The notes under the pieces: model-generated
Told to the model about the DNA's origin: nothing
Database searches by the model: none
Seen by the model: the letters and a program-made list of their open reading frames with translations, nothing else
Origin: an uncultured Prevotellaceae bacterium
GTDB lineage: Bacteria; Bacteroidota; Bacteroidia; Bacteroidales; Bacteroidaceae
Length of the DNA: 64,000 nt
Direction: 5' to 3'
Assembly: GCA_902800495.1 (NCBI GenBank)
Contig: CADCET010000004.1
Location: 1 to 64,000 of the forward strand
Shown: in pieces, positions 1 to 6,550 of the stretch
Numbering within the stretch: the first letter of the stretch is position 1
How the letters are laid out: each line of letters starts with the position of its first letter
Program-made: the position numbers and the translations under genes

Positions 1-145
1 CATCGTCGGCACGACGGGCATCGGCGCTGTCGGCAGTTCACCCGCCAACGCCACTGCCAAGCGCTACGACCTCAGCGGCCGCAAGGCTAAAGCCACGAAG
101 CGGGGCGTCGTCATCATCGACGGCAAAAAGGTCGTGATTAAGTAA
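1..145 (+). CDS. C-terminal end of a secreted protein (partial)
   Basis: An open frame enters from the left edge (reading from base 2) and stops at 143-145. The visible 47 residues contain YDLSGRK, then a basic stretch and the ending GVVIIDGKKVVIK. This tail shape (Y-L-G-R-K followed by KGVVIxxGKKVxIK) is typical of the C-terminal sorting region of proteins secreted by Bacteroidales, especially Prevotella. The enzymatic part lies outside the window, so no function can be given. A GC-rich hairpin follows 9 bases after the stop. Confidence 0.7.
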   Translation, partial: IVGTTGIGAVGSSPANATAKRYDLSGRKAKATKRGVVIIDGKKVVIK

Positions 146-154
146 GGAAATGAT

Positions 155-210
155 ACAGACCCCACCCCTGACCCCTCCCTTTAAGAGGAGGGCTTGGGGG
201 TGGGGTCTGT
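155..210. repeat. GC-rich palindromic repeat, probable terminator
   Basis: Perfect 14-base outer arms (acagaccccacccc at 155-168 and its complement at 197-210) enclose a second, inner hairpin built from cccctcc and ggaggg. It sits directly after a stop codon, so it probably acts as a terminator. The core (GACCC-CACCC followed by CCCCTCCCT and its complement) belongs to the same repeat family as the two copies inside ccsBA at 28404-28442 and 28575-28613. Confidence 0.65.
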
Positions 211-373
211 AATTTCAAAACAAGGAACATCAAATTGAACACCCTGGTTTCGAAATAATAAATAAGCGATTATTTGACAGGGAAGTGGAGGTATATATAA
301 TAAGGTGTGTAGGGTAGGGAACAAGGGTAAAAGGAGAGAAAAGAAAGTTTTTTGAAAAAAAACGGAGAAAAGT

Positions 374-404
374 TTTGTCAGTTCCGAAAAAAGCATTACC
401 TTTG
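374..404 (+). promoter_or_regulatory. Promoter of the tRNA cluster
   Basis: TTTG at 374-377, a 19-base spacer and TACCTTTG at 397-404 match the Bacteroidetes primary sigma consensus. Transcription would begin about 35-40 bases ahead of the first tRNA and could read through all three. Confidence 0.7.
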
Positions 405-447
405 CACCCGCAATCAAGAGAGATGCTTCTTTTTAGAAAGAAATTTT

Positions 448-520
448 GCGGAAATAGCTCAGTTGGTAGAGCACAACCTTGCCAAGGTTGGGGTCGCGGG
501 TCCGAGTCCCGTTTTCCGCT
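448..520 (+). tRNA. tRNA-Gly (GCC)
   Basis: A 73-base cloverleaf. The acceptor stem is GCGGAAA with TTTCCGC, the D arm is GCTC-AGTTGGTA-GAGC, the anticodon arm is CAACC-TTGCCAA-GGTTG with anticodon GCC, and the T arm is GCGGG-TCCGAGT-CCCGT. The CCA end is not encoded. It is identical to the copy at 701-773. Confidence 0.95.
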
Positions 521-571
521 CAAAACATATTGAAACAAAAGAGAGATTTGGCGATTGACGCTTAATCGTAT

Positions 572-653
572 GCCCAGGTGGCGGAATTGGTAGACGCGCA
601 CGTTTCAGGTGCGTGTGCCGCGAGGCGTGCAGGTTCGAGTCCTGTTCTGGGCA
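572..653 (+). tRNA. tRNA-Leu (CAG)
   Basis: A class II tRNA with a long variable arm. The acceptor stem is GCCCAG paired with CTGGGC. The anticodon loop TTCAGGT gives anticodon CAG, and the T arm contains GGTTCGAGTCC. It lies between the two identical tRNA-Gly genes, and CCA is not encoded. Confidence 0.95.
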
Positions 654-700
654 CTCTTTTTTTCAACAGTCTCCTCCTCTTCACATCTTTTTTGTCTTTT

Positions 701-773
701 GCGGAAATAGCTCAGTTGGTAGAGCACAACCTTGCCAAGGTTGGGGTCGCGGGTCCGAGTCCCGTTTTCCGCT
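701..773 (+). tRNA. tRNA-Gly (GCC), second copy
   Basis: Base-for-base identical to the tRNA-Gly at 448-520, with the same acceptor stem, GCC anticodon and absence of encoded CCA. It follows tRNA-Leu after a short T-rich spacer, so all three tRNAs are probably processed from one transcript. Confidence 0.95.
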
Positions 774-830
774 CTTTTACCATCAACACAATCTTTTGAT
801 TATTTAAGCAGGAAAAACAGATTCTTACAG

Positions 831-1373
831 ATGAATTTATATTTGAGATATTTCGATAGAGAGATACTTGTCAATTCCGTTGACGAGGCTATTGACTTTT
901 TGGCTAATATTGATGAGATAGGTATGAACCAGGCGCTGGAGAATGATATTCGTGACTATGTGGCCAGCAACGTGTTCTACCCCAAGCGCTATAAGATTCG
1001 TCCCCGTGTGTACTTCATCATTATCAAGACCGAGGCTGCCACGATGCAGGACTTCAAGGAGAAGAAGGCCGTTCACCCTTCTGCAGGTGGTTCTAACGAG
1101 CGCAATGCTTCGCCCGTTGTCTCTAAGCTGAATGAAGAGCGCCCCGGTTGGTATGAGGGTGTCGTCGACTTCAAGCGTGTGCTGTTAGTGCCTGGTACGG
1201 GTAAGTTCCAGTATCGCGACACCCATTTCGTGGCCCGCGTCAAGGCCGTGTCGGGCATCGACTGCTATAACCGCATTGTGGAGCACTTGCAGGAGCGTGT
1301 CGACGAGCGCAGTCAGTTCCCCTCAGCCAAAGGTAAGAATTTTAAGTTCCGTTATTTAGGACAGGCTAAATAG
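831..1373 (+). CDS. Conserved hypothetical protein of Bacteroidales
   Basis: A protein of 180 residues beginning MNLYLRYFDREILV. The start at 831 is preferred because upstream in-frame starts lie inside tRNA-Gly. There is no signal peptide or membrane segment. The chain is basic in the middle (YPKRYKIRPRVYFIIIK) and has a mixed alpha/beta look. It ends 9 bases before ssb and probably forms one transcription unit with ssb and gldE. I do not recognise a named domain. The neighbourhood suggests a cytoplasmic housekeeping protein, but no function is claimed. Confidence 0.75.
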   Translation: MNLYLRYFDREILVNSVDEAIDFLANIDEIGMNQALENDIRDYVASNVFYPKRYKIRPRVYFIIIKTEAATMQDFKEKKAVHPSAGGSNERNASPVVSKLNEERPGWYEGVVDFKRVLLVPGTGKFQYRDTHFVARVKAVSGIDCYNRIVEHLQERVDERSQFPSAKGKNFKFRYLGQAK

Positions 1374-1382
1374 TTTCCCGAT

Positions 1383-1724
1383 ATGAATAAGGTGATGCTG
1401 ATAGGCAACGTGGGAACCGACCCCGAAGTGCGCTATGTAGACCAGGGCGTGGCCGTTGCCCGTTTCCGTTTCGCAACGACCGAGAAGGGATATACGTTGC
1501 AGAACGGCACGCAGGTGCCCGACCGTACGGACTGGCATAACGTGCTGTTATGGAGGAAGTTAGCCGAGGTTGTCGAGAAATACGTTCATAAGGGCGACAA
1601 GCTGTATATCGAAGGCCGTCTGCGCTATTCTACATATGACGACAAGCAGGGTCAGCGTAAGTACGTGACCGAGATCTGGGCCGATAATATGGAGATGCTT
1701 TCGCCTAAGGAATCAAAGGAATAA
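1383..1724 (+). CDS. ssb: Single-stranded DNA-binding protein
   Basis: A 113-residue OB-fold protein starting MNKVMLIGNVGTDPEVRY, with the typical WHNVLLWRKLAEVVEKY and GDKLYIEGRLRY segments. It coats single-stranded DNA during replication and repair. It is shorter than usual: the chain stops at MEMLSPKESKE, directly after the OB fold, with no disordered linker and no acidic DDxxPF-type tip, which in other SSBs recruits partner proteins. It lies 3 bases ahead of gldE. Confidence 0.93.
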   Translation: MNKVMLIGNVGTDPEVRYVDQGVAVARFRFATTEKGYTLQNGTQVPDRTDWHNVLLWRKLAEVVEKYVHKGDKLYIEGRLRYSTYDDKQGQRKYVTEIWADNMEMLSPKESKE

Positions 1725-1727
1725 GCA

Positions 1728-3047
1728 GTGGACTATTTTCAACAATTATTCAATGACGTTTATTGGCTGACACCTTCTGCCGGTGCGATTTTTGCCGGCA
1801 TTTTGGCGTGTCTTCTGTTAGTGGTATCCGGATTTGCATCAGGCTCTGAGATTGCTTTCTTCTCGCTGTCGCCCAACGACCTGAACGAGGTGGAGGAGAG
1901 TAATGAGGAGTGCGACCGCCGGATTATGGAACTTCGCGACGACTCCGAGCGGCTGTTAGCTACCATCCTGATTACCAATAATCTGGTCAACGTGACCATC
2001 ATCATGCTGTGCAACTATTTCTTTGCACACATGATACACTTCGGCAATGCAGTGTGGTTGCAGTTCCTGGTCATCACGGTGCTGCTGACCTTCCTGCTGC
2101 TGCTTTTTGGCGAGATTATTCCCAAGGTTTATTGCGGTCAGCATGCGTTAGCCGTCTGTCGCAGTTTTTCTGGTGCTATCATGATGCTGCGCCGACTGTT
2201 CTATCCGTTGGCTTCGGTGCTGATCCGTTCAGGCATCCTGGCTGGTAAGGTGGTGCAGAAGGAGAACCACGTGCTGAGCGTCGACGACCTGGAGCAAGCT
2301 TTGGAACTGACTGACAAGACGGAGTTGAAGGAGGAGCAGAACATGCTGGAGGGCATTGTCCGTTTCGGCGACGAGACGGCGAAGGAGATCATGACGAGCC
2401 GTCAGGATGTCGTTGCCCTCGATTTCAAGTCGCCGTTCCCCGATGTGCTGAAGTGCATTGTCGAGAACAACTATTCGCGTATTCCCGTCTATCAGAAGTC
2501 TATCGACAACGTGCGCGGTATTCTCTATATCAAGGACTTGTTGCCGCATATTGGCAAGCCCGCCACGTTCCGTTGGCAGTCGCTGATCCGTCCGTCGTAT
2601 TTCGTTCCTGAGACGAAAAAAATTGACGACCTGCTGCGCGAGTTCCAGGCTAACAAGGTGCATATTGCCATTGTTGTCGACGAGTTCGGCGGCACCAGCG
2701 GCATTGTCACGATGGAGGATATTTTAGAGGAGATTGTTGGCGAGATCAACGACGAGTACGACGAGGAGGAGCGCAACTTCGTGCGTATCAACGCCAACAC
2801 CTATGTCTTTGAGGGCAAGACGCTGCTCAGCGACTTCTATAAGGTGCTGAGGCTCGACGACGACATCTTCGAGGAGGTCGAGGGCGACGCCGACACGCTG
2901 GCTGGCCTGATGCTGGAGTTGAAGGGCGACTTCCCTGTCGTCCACGAGAAGTTGGAGTACCAGAACTTCACCTTCGAGATTCTTGAGCTCGACGAGCGCC
3001 GCATCTCAAAGGTCAAGGTCGTCGTCCACGAGAGTCAGGCTGATTAA
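1728..3047 (+). CDS. gldE: Gliding-associated CNNM/CorC-type membrane protein GldE
   Basis: A 439-residue protein beginning at a GTG codon. Residues 15-165 hold the CNNM-type transmembrane domain, including SGSEIAFFSL and FGEIIPKVY. Residues of about 195-345 hold a CBS-domain pair ending VVDEFGGTSGIVTMEDILE, and the C-terminal 80 residues form a CorC/HlyC transporter-associated domain. The family is linked to divalent-ion transport. In gliding Bacteroidetes GldE supports gliding and type IX secretion, and it usually follows ssb as here. Non-motile Bacteroidales also keep it, so a secretion or envelope role is more likely than movement. Confidence 0.85.
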   Translation: MDYFQQLFNDVYWLTPSAGAIFAGILACLLLVVSGFASGSEIAFFSLSPNDLNEVEESNEECDRRIMELRDDSERLLATILITNNLVNVTIIMLCNYFFAHMIHFGNAVWLQFLVITVLLTFLLLLFGEIIPKVYCGQHALAVCRSFSGAIMMLRRLFYPLASVLIRSGILAGKVVQKENHVLSVDDLEQALELTDKTELKEEQNMLEGIVRFGDETAKEIMTSRQDVVALDFKSPFPDVLKCIVENNYSRIPVYQKSIDNVRGILYIKDLLPHIGKPATFRWQSLIRPSYFVPETKKIDDLLREFQANKVHIAIVVDEFGGTSGIVTMEDILEEIVGEINDEYDEEERNFVRINANTYVFEGKTLLSDFYKVLRLDDDIFEEVEGDADTLAGLMLELKGDFPVVHEKLEYQNFTFEILELDERRISKVKVVVHESQAD

Positions 3048-3057
3048 GTAGTATAAC

Positions 3058-3147
3058 GACAACTTAGACAACTTAGACAACTTAGACAACTTAGCTACTC
3101 GGATGGTATCGTGTGTGTAAAAGTTGTCCAAGTTGTCCAAGTTGTCG
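3058..3147. repeat. 9-bp tandem repeats arranged as an inverted repeat (bidirectional terminator?)
   Basis: The left block (3058-3094) is four copies of a 9-base unit acaacttag. The right block (3122-3147) is three copies of agttgtcca. They pair as a roughly 26-bp stem whose only deviations are G-U type changes. The element separates two convergent genes (gldE and the C11 peptidase) and may terminate both transcripts. Confidence 0.7.
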
Positions 3148-3173
3148 TTAAATTCAAAAATACCAAGTTGTTT

Positions 3174-4457
3174 TTACCATCCGAAGCGGCTCCAGTCGAC
3201 GACGCGGTTCCATCCCATTTGGTTGAACGTCTGGTTGTAGCAGTAACTGCTGCTGTTGTAGATGGTCGTGTTCTGCGGCACATACATGCTGACACAGCCG
3301 TTGACTGACTCGTCCTCCTTGAACGTCGAGAAATCGGCCATCATGTTCGAATACATCGTCGTCCAGACCATCGACATGCGGTAGTAGGGCACGGCCCGCT
3401 GGTAGTATGCGTCCCACTGTCTGAATACCTCGTCGCTCGTATTGGCCTTGACGAAGGCCCTCATGTCGTACATAACCGGTGCGTCGTAGTCGGCGTGCAG
3501 GTACAAGACGATGCTGTCCTTCCTCATGTCAGGGTATTTGGGGTAGACGGGGCAGGCCGGCTCAAACTGCGTGAGCACGTCGTGGGTGGCCTGTGCCAGC
3601 GCCTCGATGTGCTGCGTGCTGATGACCGACAGCGGCAAGCTAGAACTGTTTCTGCTGCGTTCCAGATAGTGATTATAATAGGTGTCGATGATGCCCTTGT
3701 ACATCTGCTGCCCGTCCTTGAAGAGCGCACTCTGCAGCAGGTGGTAGGGGGCTCCGTCGCCAGGAATCTCGGCAGGCGAGCCTATCAGGTAGTCGGTGGC
3801 GTTGCGCAGCTCGTAGCCCACCTCTGCACACATCATGTTGCAGCAGTCGGCGAAGATGAAAGCCAGCTTGGGCAGTCCCACCAGCGCACGTGCCATCTGT
3901 GTGATGTTCATCCACTTATACGGGTTGCCCGGGTCGGCATTCCTGCCATAGTCTACGCCGTAGGCGCGTCGGGGGCGCGAGCTGGCACTGGCTATCGAGT
4001 CTTCGTCGACGAGCCATCCCGTGGCGTGTCCCCACAGCACAAGGCCGTAGCTATCGGCGGGAGCATAGGCAAAGGCCCTGTCGATGACTTCGCGGAAGTT
4101 GGCGGGGTCGCTGGCGTAGAAGTGGTGGTCGTACTTGTAAAGCTCCCGGGCCTTGCCGTCGTGTACCTCTATGATAAAAGGTGTGCTCGACTGCTGGGAG
4201 TTGGTGTTCAGACTGTCGACGAATACCAGCAGACGCTGGTCGGCACCTAAGACCTTCGACCCCTCGATGATTTCCTGCAGGTCGTTGTACAGGAACCTGA
4301 CACCTGAAGTGACCGTCAGGTTGTTCTCGCCCGACATATAGACCAGCACGGTGCGCGAAGCCCGTGCAGCAGGGGTATATCCTTCCGGCTCGTCGTCGTC
4401 GTGACAGGCTGTCAGACAAAGGGTCAGAGCCGTTAGCAGCATCATGAATTTTCGCAT
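3174..4457 (-). CDS. Clostripain-family (C11) cysteine peptidase lipoprotein
   Basis: A 427-residue protein. The signal peptide ends in the lipobox LTAC (Cys18), so it is probably an outer-membrane or periplasmic lipoprotein. The C11 fold is recognisable from RTVLVYMSGENNL at 35-47, the catalytic His144 in LWGHATGW and the catalytic Cys205 or Cys206 in FADCCNMM. The family cleaves after basic residues, usually Arg or Lys, and often self-activates. It is divergent from the GH25 lysozyme, with a promoter facing each gene between them. The substrate is unknown. Confidence 0.85.
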   Translation of the reverse strand: MRKFMMLLTALTLCLTACHDDDEPEGYTPAARASRTVLVYMSGENNLTVTSGVRFLYNDLQEIIEGSKVLGADQRLLVFVDSLNTNSQQSSTPFIIEVHDGKARELYKYDHHFYASDPANFREVIDRAFAYAPADSYGLVLWGHATGWLVDEDSIASASSRPRRAYGVDYGRNADPGNPYKWMNITQMARALVGLPKLAFIFADCCNMMCAEVGYELRNATDYLIGSPAEIPGDGAPYHLLQSALFKDGQQMYKGIIDTYYNHYLERSRNSSSLPLSVISTQHIEALAQATHDVLTQFEPACPVYPKYPDMRKDSIVLYLHADYDAPVMYDMRAFVKANTSDEVFRQWDAYYQRAVPYYRMSMVWTTMYSNMMADFSTFKEDESVNGCVSMYVPQNTTIYNSSSYCYNQTFNQMGWNRVVDWSRFGW

Positions 4458-4473
4458 AAGTCAAAATTTTGTG

Positions 4474-4481
4474 CAAAGATA
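4474..4481 (-). promoter_or_regulatory. -7 box of the C11 peptidase gene
   Basis: On the minus strand this reads TATCTTTG, 17 bases upstream of the start codon. The stretch between it and the divergent GH25 promoter is made of short AT-rich near-repeats of atgaatt type. Confidence 0.55.
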
Positions 4482-4525
4482 GAAAATAATTATGAATTAT
4501 GAACTATGAATTGTGAATAATTTGT

Positions 4526-4533
4526 TATCTTTG
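4526..4533 (+). promoter_or_regulatory. -7 box of the GH25 lysozyme gene
   Basis: TATCTTTG followed by GCA, 20 bases ahead of the start codon, matches the Bacteroidetes consensus. A clear TTTG -33 element is not seen. Confidence 0.55.
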
Positions 4534-4552
4534 CACCTCAAAATTTCAGAAC

Positions 4553-5392
4553 ATGAAGAAATACATCTATATCATACTCCTGCTATTCGTCGGTTTTGCC
4601 ATTGGTGGCGAACTGACGGCCAAGACCAAGAAACGCCGTCCTAAGGCCCGTGTGCAAGCCGTTTCAAAGAAGAAGAAAGCCACGCGCCGTACTACAACGG
4701 TGAAGCCGGCACCCAAGCCCGTGGTGCCCGTATACGATGAAGACGGTGACGAGGTGAACCCCTACCTGATGTGTGAGGACACCTGCGACCACGTTCATGG
4801 TATCGACCTGAGCCACTACCAGGGAGAGGTGTTCTGGGAGACCGTTGGCGAGAATACCAAGATGGCCTACGTCTACCTGAAGGCTACTGAGGGTGGCGAC
4901 CGCATCGACTCCTACTTCGAGCGCAACATCGACCTGGCTCATCGCTACGGGCTGAAGGTGGGCAGCTACCACTTCTTCCGTCCCAAGACCGACCTTGAGC
5001 GCCAGATGCGCAACTTCATGACCCAGTGCCTGCCCGGCGAACAGGATCTCATCCCGATGCTCGATGTCGAGACGACCGGCAACCTGCCCGTCGAGGAGTT
5101 CCGCGACTCGCTGATGAAGTTCCTCTGGCTGATGGAGGCTACCTATCGCCAGAAACCGCTGGTCTATACCTTCCGCAACTTCTACAACAAGCACTTGCAG
5201 GGCGGGTTGCTCGACGACTATCCGCTGATGATTGCGATGTACACCAACGAAGAGCCGGAGTTAGCCGACGGCCGCGACATCACGATGTGGCAGTACACGG
5301 GCAAGGGGCGCATCGTCGGCGTCAACGGCTATGTCGACAAGTCGCGCTTCATGGGGCGTCACGGCCTGCGCGAAATCCGGTTCCGGCATTGA
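4553..5392 (+). CDS. GH25 family lysozyme (exported muramidase)
   Basis: A 279-residue protein. Residues 1-22 form a signal or membrane anchor, followed by a very basic linker at 24-57 rich in Lys, Arg and Pro. The GH25 barrel starts at HGIDLSHYQGEVFW (Asp85) and includes YVYLKATEG, GSYHFFRP and the catalytic-type DVE at 170-172, ending with WQYTGKGRIVGVNGYVD. GH25 enzymes hydrolyse the MurNAc-GlcNAc bond of peptidoglycan. The basic linker could hold the enzyme on acidic cell-wall or envelope polymers. It may serve in wall remodelling or attack on other bacteria. Confidence 0.88.
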   Translation: MKKYIYIILLLFVGFAIGGELTAKTKKRRPKARVQAVSKKKKATRRTTTVKPAPKPVVPVYDEDGDEVNPYLMCEDTCDHVHGIDLSHYQGEVFWETVGENTKMAYVYLKATEGGDRIDSYFERNIDLAHRYGLKVGSYHFFRPKTDLERQMRNFMTQCLPGEQDLIPMLDVETTGNLPVEEFRDSLMKFLWLMEATYRQKPLVYTFRNFYNKHLQGGLLDDYPLMIAMYTNEEPELADGRDITMWQYTGKGRIVGVNGYVDKSRFMGRHGLREIRFRH

Positions 5393-5401
5393 AGATGGAA
5401 A

Positions 5402-5440
5402 ATTCTTTGCAAGCAAAGCGAGCAAAGCTCGAGCGGAAGA
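5402..5440. repeat. Dispersed 39-bp palindrome-containing repeat, copy 1
   Basis: Positions 5402-5440 match 15152-15190 at 38 of 39 bases. The unit contains the hairpin ctttgc-aa-gcaaag and the palindrome gctcgagc. It is followed at 5441-5492 by three near-copies of an 18-base unit of the form gaagaattgtgaatt. Both copies of the 39-mer lie directly upstream of a gene. Confidence 0.75.
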
Positions 5441-5494
5441 ATTGAAGAATTGTGAATTGAAGAATTGTGAATTGAAGAATTGTGAATTGATATT

Positions 5495-6547
5495 ATGTTA
5501 ATAACGTGTCCTGAGTGTGGTCATCAAGTGAGTGACCAAGCCAAAACATGCCCGTCGTGCGGGATAGAGATAGCAGGTAATGTGGTCCCCGGTAATGCGG
5601 GCAAGCCTGGTAATGTGGTTCCCGGTAATGCGGGCAAGCCCGGTAAAACGGACAAGCGCCAACCGCGCAAAGGCCGCACAGCCATCACCGTGCTCATCGT
5701 CTCGTTCGTCATAGCACTCATTCTCGTCCTGCTCGGTCTCTACTTCATGAAGAACCAGGAGCAGAAGAACGAGCTGCGTGCCTATGAAAACGCCATGAAG
5801 AGCACCGAGCCCTTAGTGTTGGAGAACTATCTCGACATGTATGCAGACGCCCCCGGCGTTCACCGTGACTCCATCCGCTTGCACCTTGAAGCCCTCCGCC
5901 GTGCCGACACCGATTGGGCCGACGCCTTGGTCAGCAACAGCCGCTATGCCTTCGAGCGATTCCTAAAGATGCACCCGCAGAGCATCCACAGCGTCGAGGC
6001 CGACATCAAGATCGACTCCCTCGACTGGGTGGCCGCCCTGCAGACCAACACCATCGAATCCATCCAGGCCTACCTCAACCGTCATAACGACGGCGCCTAC
6101 TACGACGAGGCACGCGCACAGTTAGAACTGTTAGAGAACCAGAAGGTGACGGCCGACGACCGTCAGATGGTCATTCAGACATGTACCGCCTACTTCAATG
6201 CCCTTGCCCAGATGGACGAGGGGGCCATTGCCGCTGCCGTTGCCCCCGTCATGACCTCGTTCCTGCACCGCTCGAACGCCACGAAGGACGACGTCATCCA
6301 GTATATGGAGAAGCTCCACGAGGCAGACATCACCCAGATGACCTTCACCCCCAACGGCGACTGGGACATTGAGAAGTTCATGCTCGGCGAAGGCCGCCAA
6401 CTCTTCAAGGCCATCTTCACCGTCGCCCAGCACATGGAGCGCAGCGACGAGAGCCGTGAGACCAGCGCTGTCTACAAGGTTACCGCCGTCGTTTCACCCG
6501 ACGGACGCATCACCGAACTCAACATGAAGCGCAGCGTACAGCCATAA
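5495..6547 (+). CDS. Zinc-ribbon, single-pass membrane protein of unknown function
   Basis: A 350-residue protein. A zinc ribbon (CPECG at residues 5-9 and CPSCG at 19-23) is followed by a duplicated 11-residue GNVVPGNAGKP segment, which comes from a DNA duplication at about 5578-5644. A basic stretch and one membrane helix (about 62-85) come next, then a helical soluble domain with repeats resembling degenerate TPRs, and a C-terminal NTF2-like segment from about 225. The ribbon is probably cytoplasmic and the rest periplasmic. It ends 3 bases before the subtilase gene and may be co-transcribed with it. Its function is not known. Confidence 0.75.
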   Translation: MLITCPECGHQVSDQAKTCPSCGIEIAGNVVPGNAGKPGNVVPGNAGKPGKTDKRQPRKGRTAITVLIVSFVIALILVLLGLYFMKNQEQKNELRAYENAMKSTEPLVLENYLDMYADAPGVHRDSIRLHLEALRRADTDWADALVSNSRYAFERFLKMHPQSIHSVEADIKIDSLDWVAALQTNTIESIQAYLNRHNDGAYYDEARAQLELLENQKVTADDRQMVIQTCTAYFNALAQMDEGAIAAAVAPVMTSFLHRSNATKDDVIQYMEKLHEADITQMTFTPNGDWDIEKFMLGEGRQLFKAIFTVAQHMERSDESRETSAVYKVTAVVSPDGRITELNMKRSVQP

Positions 6548-6550
6548 AGA

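Noticed and set aside
352..799. Several open frames over the tRNA genes
   Set aside because: They translate tRNA sequence. The tRNA cloverleafs are complete.
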